Assembly: GCA_001972305.1 (NCBI GenBank) | Contig: BDDD01000917.1 | Location: forward strand, 305,426-369,425 | Reading direction: 5' to 3' | From: Cephalotus follicularis | Taxonomy: Eukaryota; Streptophyta; Magnoliopsida; Oxalidales; Cephalotaceae | DNA: 64,000 bases | In this document: positions 43,391 through 54,263 of the stretch, in pieces | Numbering within the stretch: position 1 is the stretch's first letter | Layout: every line of letters starts with the position of its first letter | The notes under the pieces: model-generated | Database searches by the model: none | What the model saw: only the letters and a program-made list of their open reading frames with translations | Told to the model about the DNA's origin: nothing | Program-made: the position numbers and the translations under genes

Positions 43391-46078
43391 TGTAATAACC
43401 GCAAATTCAATTAATGTATATTGATCCAAATTTGAAATAAAATATACATTTTAATTGAGTTAATTGTCCAATTATATTAATTTTTATGATTGGTAATTGC
43501 TTGGGATGATTGGATGTGCAATTGGAGAAGTATCAAAGATTAGGAAACCCTAAAACAGCTCAAACAGCCGACTGTCACAGGGCAACAGTCGACTATTTGG
43601 TGCATGTGAAAGGCAGTCGACTGCCAGTTGAATCCAGTTGACTGGATTAGTCCAGGACAGACTCCTGGCATGTGCAGAGACAAAAATGACAGGGTGTAGG
43701 CGGCACATGCGTGTCACCACCTGCCAGAACAAGAAAATTGAATGCTTGCATGTTCTTTGCAGACCTATAACCTGCAAATTGAAAAAAAAAATAATGAGAG
43801 AAAGGTAAAGAGAGGGATGCATGTGATGGAAAGAAAAAAAGAGAAAAGTGAGTGCATGCGACTTAGAGAAGGAATCAGACGAATTCAAAAGACTTTTGAC
43901 CTTATATCAGCTGATTGAATGGTGAAATGAGTGTTAGAAAACACTGAGTGAGGAGAGGGATTATTGAGGGCATGCATTGGATGATTTAGAGAGCTCAATG
44001 GAGGACTTGGAAGCTTTAGACTCTTGGTAAGTTTCTAAACTCGAGCTGACTGCCATGTGTGATCAAATAGCTAGTAGTATGTGGAATATCTTCTATTAAT
44101 ATTTAGGATTAACAACTTCTAGAATTGAAAAGGAAATTGGTAAATGGATCAAGTGGAAATGGTGACTATAACCTCTAGAATGGATTATAGTTGTTGTTAA
44201 TGTTAGGATATATTCTTACTCGTTTCCTAAGTATGTGTATACCTTATGTCAAAACAAGTTAAGATCAATGAACCCGAAATTTAATGATATTTGGCATAGA
44301 GTTCAAAGAGAAAGTGGTAGAATGGTAAGAGTAATATTAAGACTCAATGAGCTAGTGATTAAGCTACTGTTGGAATTGTAATTATTATAAATAATTACTG
44401 AAAGCTACTGGTACTAATGCATGTACATGCATTCATAGATCGAACTTGCTGGATTGAAAGATTGTTGGTGAAGAAGGCTTCAAACTTAAAGAGAAAGATC
44501 AAACTCAATTGATCTTGGGATAGCGATTTGAGGTAGGGGTAATGATATGTTATGGAAGATATAGTATGCATATAGTGTATGTCTACTTTATGCATGATTA
44601 CATGTGTTGAAATTGATTGGAAATTGAACTTGAAGTGCAAGACTTGCTACTGCCTGCATTTTCTGGGCAGAGGTAGTCAACTGCTCCTCATGGCAGTCGA
44701 CTACTCAACCTATCCAGTCGACTGCCAAGGCAAAGCAGTCGACTACTCAACCAAGGCAGTCGGCTATTCTTGAAGGCCACCGACTGTTCTGGGTAAGACT
44801 TCTGGTATAAGTCCTATCAAGGCCTCAATTTTGAATGTAATGAACTTGGCCTCCATATGGATGACTAGAACAGTTAATCCTGGCCTCATATACAATGACA
44901 TTCCAAAACTAAACAATGTACGCACTCCTTGTGAGAGTTGTCCAAGAAGAACTATGGTTACTAATAACCTTGAAAGAATTGTAATGTTACTGTTGTTGTA
45001 TATGCTTCTGCTATATTTAGTATATACTTAATTGAGTGTGCATAACACTACTGTTTCACAAAATTACTGTAATTGAACCTTCTAGTGCTATAAGCACAAT
45101 CACCGGGTTTAATCTATGTTTCAAAATGAAACTTATTGTTACTGTTTTACCTACTGTTTTGTTCCGTAACCAGGAACCAATACTAAACTAAAAGCTGTTC
45201 CTCTAAGGAGACGCACAGTTACTGAGTATTAAACATTTCTAAAGAAAACTTTTACTTTATTGCATATTGACTATATATGTAATATTGTTACTGAATTGAT
45301 TGAATTGATTGTTTATGTTACTGTCGTTAGTCGAGTGATAGGAGACATCACTGACTACGGAGGTGGTCCTATGTGCCAGGAGTTGGCTAGAGCATCCACC
45401 CATACTGTCTGCAATGCAGAACTGAACGTTATAAACTGCCCGCTAATGCCGGTAGTAAATGTTACCTGAACTATCATCTTCGTGATGTAGGGTGAAAGTT
45501 AGGTGGTGCGCAGTTGGTGCTAGGAGTTAGCGACATGTGACACCCAACCACTGTACTGAATTGATTTTACCCTTGTGCGGTATTCTTGAATTGTACTGTC
45601 TATGGCCACTTGGCATAATTGCTCATATATTGGCTCATTTAAATGTTAATTTCATATAAACTGTCATACATGTTGCATTCATATATTCCTTATCATGCAT
45701 TATCTTCCTACTTAGCCAAGTGAGGACAACGGTTAACCCCTACGATTTCAGATTAAGCGAAGACGTGTGGAGATTACCGCTGAATCTTGGAGAACTTTTA
45801 TTGTCAATTTAAGGTTGTTATTTCCTTTATGATGTATTGTATTGTATCGAACGGATCACATCCCATGTTGGGTTGTATTTCCTTTTATGTAAGGATAGTT
45901 GTTGGTTTTACCCGCACGTAGTATGGGATGCGTGCGGACGGCTTGTAATTATATTCCGGCTTATCGTATGCTTCCGCAAATTTGTTTATGAATTGTGCTG
46001 GAATATTATTTATGCTTATTTCTGATATCACCACATATGCTGGTCCATTGTACGTGAATGGAAATACGGGGTGTGATA
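43391..46078 (+). mobile_element. Element D 3' LTR
   Basis: 2688 bp, TGTAATAACCGC to GGGTGTGATA (terminal CA mutated to TA). Very similar to the 5' LTR, with only scattered differences and a few small indels (for example 4 bp near 44272). D therefore looks younger than G1. CAGTCGACTG clusters are repeated at 43564-43640 and 44673-44790. Confidence 0.9.
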
Positions 46079-46788
46079 AAAACAGAGCCTAGATTGTTAT
46101 TGTTTCAATTCCATCAATAAAAATCCTTGAATATTTGATTTGTTCTTCAATATTTCTGCCTTGGCACACACTTTGTCTGTCTGATTAAAATCCACAAATA
46201 TCTTGTCGGTGAAGCAGAAAGGTGGTGAATAAATGGTGCTTAAATCAACGGAGTCTACTCATACGATTTGTCGCAACGAACACACTTCGTATAGACCTAG
46301 CATGTCTACTCATACGTCTTACCGCCACCGTTGATGTACTTTGTATAGACCTAGCATGTCTACTCATATGTCTTGACATCACCGCTGCATTCCGTATCGA
46401 CCTAGCTGCCGTTGTTTATGAAGGTATGATCGTTCAACTAAATGGAATTGTTCAATACAATCTACGGTGAGTTTCTATCCCCCAAAACCGTTTCTTAATT
46501 ATATATTTTCGTCACTTTTATTTGTTAGTTTTAAAAATTGCATGCTTTATTTCTTGGTATTTCAAATTCAATGTTTTCAATTATCGAAGTCTTAATTTCT
46601 TGTTTTGATTATTTATTTTATTTTGCATAATTAGGAGTAGTTTTTGATAGTTTACTTCAAATTTGGTATACTTCACCTAGGTTGGATAGATTACAACTAG
46701 TTTATCGTTTCTCTGCGTTCGACCCGTTACTGCATGATCCGAGCACTTGCGGCTATAAATTTTTAAACATTCTTTTTAACAGTGATCA
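46079..46788 (+). mobile_element. Element E 3' LTR, second part
   Basis: Resumes E after D, starting with the D target duplication (AAAAC, original AGAAC) and 'agagcctagattg', matching 29176 onward. Three tandem units (46253-46408) stand where the 5' LTR has two. It ends GTGATCA, one base from the GTGAACA end seen at 29819-29825 and in F and H. Confidence 0.85.
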
Positions 46789-49375
46789 TTTGTAAATATG
46801 TAAATTCACCTTATACATACAATCTTAGATTCCTTTTATGTTACTTTGTGCAAATTCCAATAAATTATGGCATGTCATGTGTAATATCCCATCTTAGGTT
46901 ATTAATTTCTCAGTTTAAACTAAACTGAAGGCATACATGGCGCTCATCACATAAAAGGGTTGGACAACATTCTTAGGTGTTATGAGAACGACTACCTTAT
47001 TCCCTATGACAAATGTTTCAAGTAGTAGGTTCATTGTCTTAGGGCAACAGTAGAACTGGATAGACTTGCCATGATTGTCCTCGTATCCAAACAGTGGAGG
47101 GTGGAGTATCTCATTCCCATATGTCTAGAGCCTAGGGGTAATCGTGTGGTGCGTACTAGTGGTATGTTCACTGAACTGACCCATCATAGGAAACCTCTTT
47201 GGATAGACCTACCTATGTCAATATGATTCCTTTCTGTGTCGGTAGTGCATAGTTACCAGGTGACTAGTACGCCATACATGACCCGCACTGTTCCTTAGAA
47301 CTGAGTGACTACTTGACATTGCGTAGTGACTACCTGACTTTGATTTCTGGCTTACCTAGCTCCTAGAGCTTGAAAACAACTTGTGTTTAGGTCTTGTAGG
47401 ATCTACGTATGAGTGTGAGCAAGAGCGTCATAAGGGATCGTGACACCCATAGGATTGGGTGACCGGCTTTATACTATATGTGTCCAATGCAGACTTGCAA
47501 AAACCCTGATCAGGTGTCGGTGGACTGGGACAAGGTTCCAGGGAGGTCCATCGATATTCGCAATGTGTAACAAGATTTATAGTCATCATAACTTTCATAT
47601 GTGGTTGACACTTTATCCAAACTCTACACCATGGTCGGAGCCAAGTATGACGAGGGAACCACTGCACACATGTTGACGACAGTAGAAAGTATTGGTTTAA
47701 CCAGCTATCGATTGATAGACATAGAAATTAATTAGGAATTGATTTCACGAATCCGGAAGTTATAGGATATCATTCCAGGGCCACATGGATAGTCAAGGAC
47801 TAGTAGGGTGGTCGTACCAGAACTTTGAGATGTTCTGGGAAATTTATTAGTCATACTGGATTCCAAACCGAACTTTAGGGTTCCACCTTATTCTTGGTTT
47901 GTTGCATACATGCAAGGCATATGTCATTAGGTAGGAGGTTAGCATGAATGTTACTTTGCATCAGTAGTTTGATTAGCTAAGTTTTTAGATTCACCATAAT
48001 CAAATTACTTTAGTCAAAGGTTCAATGTATTACAAGTAATCACGTGGAGTGATTAGAAGAGAGAATGAGGCGGCTAGGCATGCACATTAGTGTGTACATG
48101 CCATGGACAAATTTAGGTTGTATAGGGCACAACATATTTGGCCCAATCCTCCTTCCTTATCCGCCCCACCATTACTCTTCTAGTAAGGATTAAATGGGCT
48201 TAAATTTGGAGTGTGGGACACTCAGGCTATATGCCTAAATTTTTGCTTGTATAAGATAGCATTTCGGCCAACTTATACATGAGTGTGTGCTACACACTTT
48301 GGGCCGAATTTAGCATGCTAAGGAAGCACAAATTCTTACCAAGCCTATCCTCTAAGCCCTATCCACCTTCTTCTTGTCATTTAGTGACATTTGAAATGGT
48401 CAAAGGGCTTGAGTGTAGGATACTCAAGCCCATGTGAAGTTAAGGCTTTAGGTATGGGTACAAATGACACAAGTATGGTGTGCCATCCCATTGAGAACAG
48501 CTCAAGCGCGTAGCAAAAGAAAACGTGCTATCCAAACTTTACAGTTTAGGGCCGATTAATTTAAAATTTCATCCAATTGATTAATCCCGAGGCAATGGTA
48601 TGCCCTAAGCTAAGTCTAAATAGTCCCAATTAGTGGCGAGATACCCTAATTGTACAACCAATTAAACCGAAGCCAAAACCAAGCATAGGGTGTAATGGGT
48701 CGAAATGCTAGGGTTGTCGTAAACCCTAGAAATTGACTCCAAATTGACTCACAAGGAAAACACACAAACCCTAGGTAAAAGCCCAATCAACCCAAACCCA
48801 AACATCCCTAACCCTAAGGGATAAGAAACAAGCCACCAAGAGAGCAAGGGGTTCGGCAAGGATTCTTTAGCCCAAGCTACAACCCGCTGCCACAGCCACC
48901 ACAAGAAGAGAAGAGATTCTTACCAATGGTAAACACTCCTTCCTTCAAGACAAGCTCCCTCTACGCTTTATCCCAAAATGCCCAAGCTCCTCCATAAGCC
49001 ACGAAATAGAGGATCCAAGGATGAAGGCCAAGTGCTTATCCTACCATAAATCACTCTAGATAAAGATAAGATGCAATATGCAAGTTATCTCCACCTATAA
49101 TGAACTTTGAGATGTGAAAGGAGGGTTGAAAATGGCTACAAAAACGAACCAGACATTTTATGCGTCGACGTGTAGGCGATAGGCATCGACGTGTATGATA
49201 GCAGAAGGAAGAAGTGAGACGGCAAGGAAGAAGAGAGAGAGAGAGAGAGGAAAGAGGGAAGTGTGTCTTTCAAGCTTTGACCTCTTGTCATAAGCTATTT
49301 ATAGTTTGACTTTCTCTCTCCTACTTTATCCCAAAAAGTCAAACAAATTTCTCTCAAAATTGGTGACAAGTTGTG
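46789..49375 (+). mobile_element. C-family copia LTR in plus orientation
   Basis: No ORF of interest. 46950-47350 aligns with the reverse complement of 63470-63880 (for example 'tattccctatgacaaatgtttcaag' type text and 'actgaactgacccatcataggaa'). 47440-47900 aligns with the reverse complement of 61640-62060 ('gggtgaccggct', 'gtcaagtatgacgaggga', 'tggtcgtacca', 'tactgggaatttat'). It is therefore the same LTR family as 61155-63972 but inverted. 48000-49375 has no match I can confirm, but holds two motifs, GCGTCGACGTG and GGCATCGACGTG (49162-49193). The start is cut at E, the end at G3. Confidence 0.65.
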
Positions 49376-50498
49376 TGTAACGACCCGAATCCCCTTTTGT
49401 GTTGTCTAACACTGTTCATGCATACATTTACCATATTGGACTGTATTGGATTGTACTGAACAGTATTGGACAATTAGAGATGATTGAATTGAGGTATTCT
49501 TATACCTATTACTTATTGTATTGATCATATGCATGTATAGTCGGGGTATTTTGGGCTGAGTTTCAAAGATTTGGCTTGATTGACTATATAAGTCAACCAT
49601 GTTGCCATTTTCCCTCATTCTACTCATTTCTCTATTCGTATCCTTCTCTTTGTATCCTTCTCCTTCTCTCCCTAGCTGTGCAGCCTTCTCTTCTTCCCAG
49701 CAGCTCCGGATTGGCTACTCCATCAACAAATAATAGTTGCAAGTTCGGCTTTGCCGCTTGAACAAGATAGCAGCTGGGTTTTCAAGTGCTTCCTATTGCT
49801 GATTGATTGATTGGTAGCTCAATTGTTGAAGCTCGGTTTCTAGGTAGGATTTCTTTACTTGAATTGCCTACTACTAGATTGATTGATTGATTGAAATGAA
49901 TGATTGAATGATTGTATTGTATAGAATTATGGAATAAGGGTTTTTAATTGAAATCTTGATCTAACTGATATGGGAAGATTTAAATTGTAAATTGAAGCTT
50001 GTAAGAAGTTTTACTAACCTTAAAGGAGTGATTTTAACCCTTGGTTTTCAAATAATGGTTTTTGATTGAATATTGACCTGAGATCTGCTGTATTTTCTGC
50101 ACAAAATCGACCCTGCCCAGCAAAGGCATCGATCCCCAGCCCATGGACATCGATGTCTTTCGCTTTAAAATGCAGCATCTTTAATTCCGCGACAAAGACA
50201 TCGACGTCTTTGATGGACATCGATGTCTTTACCTTGGAATTTCTTCTCCTCAGAGAAGACATCGATGCTGAACATCGATGTGCATTCCTAGGTTAATTTT
50301 AACGAATCGCCTCGATGTCTTTTTCTAAAGACATCGATGCCTATCACCATGGGCACAAGTGAACAGAGATGGACGTCGATGTCTTTCTCAAAGACGTCGA
50401 TGTCCATATGCCCTTTAAAGGACGCCCAGTTAAGTGTTGACTTCTTTGGCCAAGGACATGAATGAGATTTTAAATATCTTAAAGGTAGTTTTTAACGT
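49376..50498 (+). mobile_element. Element G3 (Tekay-like gypsy) 5' LTR, first part
   Basis: Starts TGTAACGACCCGAA and matches 58819-59950. It is interrupted near 50498 by the rearranged element H and resumes near 53710. The dense GTCGAC array is at 50115-50445. Confidence 0.8.
50115..50445. repeat. AAAGACATCGACGTCTTT palindrome array in G3 5' LTR
   Basis: About twelve motifs, including GGACATCGATGTCTTT (50144), AAAGACATCGACGTCTTT at 50194-50211 (the exact reverse complement of the E and S1 18-mer), GGACATCGATGTCTTT (50215), AGACATCGATGC (50264), and AAAGACGTCGATGTCC (near 50391). The 3' LTR copy at 59560-59910 is clearly homologous but more mutated. Confidence 0.85.
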
Positions 50499-50647
50499 AG
50501 AGCACACACTAATAAACTAATTATTCTAACAAACACTAATAAAAGCAGAAAAAATCACAGAATAAACCAAACCAGTTTTTTTTTTTGAATTAAATCTAAA
50601 CTAAATACTACGAATCAGTCGAATAAATTTAAACTAATTTAAACGTT

Positions 50648-50665
50648 TCCCCGGCAACGGCGCCA
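50648..50665 (-). promoter_or_regulatory. Element H primer-binding site (Asp-tRNA)
   Basis: Minus strand TGGCGCCGTTGCCGGGGA, the exact Athila-type site, six bases from the LTR-b end GTGAACA (50672-50678). Confidence 0.9.
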
Positions 50666-50671
50666 AAAACT

Positions 50672-51623
50672 TGTTCACGTAAAAAGAATGTTTTAAAATT
50701 TATAGCCGCAAGTGCACGGATCATGCAGTAACGGGTCTAGGCTTTGTTCTAACCCAAAACCCTAAAGAAACTAGCTACAAAACATTAAGAAAATAAAATT
50801 AAAAAGAAGGAGGGAGAGAGGCGGCTGCTGTGTTGTGCTCTCTTGTTTGTGCCGCGCTCAATTCTCTGCCTGCGTTGCAATATATATATATACACAGCCG
50901 ACTTAAAACCTAAAGTCATTCGTTTTATTCTTTCCGCAATTGACACAAATTGAAGTCACGGCTGATTGGTTGGTTGCATGGAATGGGAGTCAAACTTTGC
51001 AATTTCCTATTCTGAGGCGTAAAAAAAAACGATTGATACATGCATGGGATGTGTATACATGCATGGGCTGGCGTTGAAGACTGCAGGTGGGCGTGCTGAC
51101 TTGAGGAATGCATGTGGATGTATTACATGGGCTTAAGAATTTGGCTTGCATGCATGGAGGGGAATTTATGCGCACATGGGCTGCTGATGGCGTGCAAAAA
51201 TTAGAATTGGAATTGGAATTATGCTTGATGGTTGCTGGAGAATGGAATGGTGACACGTGGCAGCTTGACAACAAATGTTTCAATGTTTGTTTTCTTGCAA
51301 TATCTCTTCGTCGGATCTTCAAAATGAGTCAGTCCAAAAACGAAAAGTGCTCCAAAAGATTTTATGAACAAAATAAGCCCAATATTCAATATCTTCCGAG
51401 CTTTAAATCTTGACTTGTCTCGCTTAAGTGGGTGTACTCTTTAACTGATTTTTGACTTCAAACCACTTTAGCCTGAAAAGTAGTGTTTTATCTCCATTTT
51501 CTCTTATTCCGCAATAATAGGCATAATACCTGAAAATCAAATAAACACAACCACAGTAGTCTATTCCAAGCATAAAAATATAACACATAACTCATTAAAA
51601 ATCACACATTTTTATACTAAACA
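50672..51623 (-). mobile_element. Element H LTR-b
   Basis: 952 bp, TGTTTAGTAT at 51623 to GTGAACA at 50672 (minus strand). Preceded on that strand by the tract GTCTAAGTATGGGGGTATT (51642-51624) and followed by the PBS. It has no GTCGAC array, unlike its relatives E and F. Confidence 0.8.
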
Positions 51624-52755
51624 AATACCCCCATACTTAGACTTTGCTTGTCCTCAAGCAAACAAAAATAGAAAGCTAAAAACAAAAATACATGCAAACA
51701 CAAAAACAAAAACCAAATGCACACACAAAAACACATAAACAAAAACCTAACTCACTTTCGTAGGAATCACGATTGCATTTAGCTTATGCAACAAACCGTT
51801 AAACCCCTAGGTGGCCCTAGTGGACGAGTTTTGTCTCGTGAGTGTTTTCCAAACGAATAAACACACAAAATTCAGTTCATTAAAACTTTGAAAACAGGTT
51901 AAATGCATCTATACTCAAAAATTCATATAACACCCCCATACTTGAACTTTATTATCTCGTTCCAAGTTCTAGAATCAAAACCCATCTCAATTAAGGAACT
52001 TCTAGCAAATTATATTATTATTCAACCATTTAATGACCAATCAAGATATGCATTCGCAATCCCATAAAATCCTGCTTCGAAGTTAGATAAAAGAACTTAA
52101 GCACTCACATATACACACATATATATACATCCATTTTCTTTCTTTTTCTTTCTTTTACCATCTTTTAAATTCGTGCAATGTCTTAGTCTTTTTAGCTATG
52201 CTATAGGATCCATGTAACGATGTTTTGACCAGTTGCTCTCAAACCAGTTGGTTTTAAGGAACTAGGTGTAACACCCCTCAGGTTTAATTACTCGAATCAA
52301 ATAGGCTACAGACTAAGACGGAATTCAAAGAGGTAATTTTATTCATATAATTTTTACATAGGTCTTAGCCTTTTATGCTTTCTATAAGGTCCATGTAGCG
52401 AGCTTTCGACCAGTTACTCTCAAACCAGTTGGCTTTAAGGAACTAAGTGTAGAACACTCCTCAGGTTTAATTACTCGAACCAAATAAGCTTCAGACTAAG
52501 ACCTGTTTTTTTTTTATGTATATATTTTTTTCTTTTCTTTTTTTTAGAACATATATATACACATATATGCGAAAACCTCAATTCCTTATCCTCCTCCTCC
52601 ATAAAAATCTTATGAAACTTTGAAAACATATAAAGATCGGTCTTTTTATTCATTTAATATTTTAATTTTCGCACAAAATTCCTACCTCGAGATGCATTCC
52701 TTTCCTTTTCCATGAAAACAAAATTTTTATTATCTCCTATGGGGTTTTTCTATTG
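51624..52755 (-). mobile_element. Element H internal 3' region with imperfect duplication
   Basis: The part next to LTR-b aligns with the E 3' UTR (34700-34907), for example 'ccactagggccacctagggg' on the minus strand. The rest is non-coding and contains two imperfect ~150-bp direct repeats (52165-52310 and 52358-52502) sharing 'ctctcaaaccagttgg' and 'caggtttaattactcga'. The short ORF at 52471-52653 is low-complexity. Confidence 0.65.
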
Positions 52756-53709
52756 CAGAAATATTGAAGAACAAATAAAATATTCAAGGATTTTTTATTG
52801 ATGGAATTGAAACAATAACAATCTAGGCTTTGTTCTAACCCAAAACCCTAAAGAAACTAGCTACAAAACATTAAGAAAATAAAATTAAAAAGAAGGAGGG
52901 AGAGAGGCGGCTGCTGTGTTGTGCTCTCTTGTTTGTGCCGCGCTCAATTCTCTGCCTGCGTTGCAATATATATATATACACAGCCGACTTAAAACCTAAA
53001 GTCATTCGTTTTATTCTTTCCGCAATTGACACAAATTGAAGTCACGGCTGATTGGTTGGTTGCATGGAATGGGAGTCAAACTTTGCAATTTCCTATTCTG
53101 AGGCGTAAAAAAAAACGATTGATACATGCATGGGATGTGTATACATGCATGGGCTGGCGTTGAAGACTGCAGGTGGGCGTGCTGACTTGAGGAATGCATG
53201 TGGATGTATTACATGGGCTTAAGAATTTGGCTTGCATGCATGGAGGAGAATTTATGCGCACATGGGCTGCTGATGGCGTGCAAAAATTGGAATTGGAATT
53301 GGAATTATGCTTGATGGTTGCTGGCGAATGGAATGGTGACACGTGGCAGCTTGACAACAAATGTTTCAATGTTTGTTTTCTTGCAATATCTCTTCGTCGG
53401 ATCTTCAAAATGAGTCAGTACAAAAACGAAAAGTGCTCCAAATAATTTTATGAACAAAATAAGCCCAATATTCAATATCTTCCGAGCTTTAAATCTTGAC
53501 TTGTCTCGCTTAAGTGGGTGCACTCTTTAACCGATTTTTGACTTCAAACCACTTTAACCTGAAAAGTAGTGTTTTATCTCCATTTTCTCTTATTCCGCAA
53601 TAATAGGCATAATACCTGAAAATCAAATAAACACAACCACAGTAGTCTATTCCAAGCATAAAAATATAACAAATAACTCATTAAAAATCACACAGTTTTA
53701 TACTAAACA
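52756..53709 (-). mobile_element. Element H LTR-a, 3'-truncated
   Basis: 954 bp. Starts TGTTTAGTATAAAAC at 53709, nearly identical to LTR-b through position 52818. It then contains the family's polyadenylation-side sequence (AATAAAAAATCC, minus strand near 52795) and stops after 'caatatttctgc', short of the tandem units and LTR end. Confidence 0.75.
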
Positions 53710-54076
53710 GCTGTGTGTGCATTCTTGTGTGTCACAGGTTGGGCAGCAAGTAGCAGCGGACAGAAGAATTGAAGATTCGCAGTGATCGTATGATCTTCAC
53801 CACTTGACAGAGCTGCTATTGAAATATTGTATTGAAGAGATTGATAAATGTATTGTATTGAAAATGACTGGCATCATATTGTAAAGAGTATTGTATCATA
53901 TTGTAAAGAGTATTGTATCGTATTGTAAAATGGATTGTATTGTATCTTCCGCAAATCAAGATGTATTGTAAAGTTTTTAGTTTTCCGCATTTTTATATTG
54001 CTAGTCCCAACCATTGTATTATGTATTGGATTGAGAGTAATGCCACGTGTTCATCCTCCGGACACGAGGTGTTACA
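53710..54076 (+). mobile_element. Element G3 5' LTR, second part
   Basis: Resumes G3 LTR at a point matching 60808 in the 3' LTR and runs to GAGGTGTTACA. Contains several 'attgtattgta' words, also seen in the 3' LTR. Confidence 0.8.
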
Positions 54077-54079
54077 GAA

Positions 54080-54091
54080 TGGTATCGAGAC
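54080..54091 (+). promoter_or_regulatory. Element G3 primer-binding site
   Basis: TGGTATCGAGAC, a Met-tRNA-type site related to TGGTATCAGAGC, three bases after the LTR. Confidence 0.75.
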
Positions 54092-54263
54092 CGTGGTCGG
54101 CCTGCTAGCAAAGTATATTAATGCGTTGATTAAGATTGATTGAATAGATTTGCATGATATATGTTCTTGCCTATTCATACAATTGTTTTTTTTTTGAATA
54201 GAGATTGATATTGGAATTGGAAGAGATTGTATCTGATCATCCCATTGTTGTCTTCATATAGCA

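Larger units (their letters stand above)
50499..53709 (-). mobile_element. Element H: rearranged, internally deleted Athila relative
   Basis: On the minus strand from 53709: LTR-a (53709-52756, starting TGTTTAGTATAAAA and lacking its end), a 1.1-kb 3' internal region (52755-51624), LTR-b (51623-50672), a perfect Asp-tRNA PBS (50665-50648), then a short 5' leader to about 50499. LTR-a and LTR-b are almost identical where they overlap (both encode the same 110-residue spurious ORF). LTR-b lacks about 430 bp compared with F, joined near 50736. There is no gag or pol. It replaces about 860 bp of G3 LTR, so it is not a clean insertion. Confidence 0.75.

Noticed and set aside
50925-51413. 110- and 101-residue ORFs, conserved in 53011-53445
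   Set aside because: They are conserved only because the two H LTRs are nearly identical. Opposite-strand ORFs overlap and no domain is recognisable.
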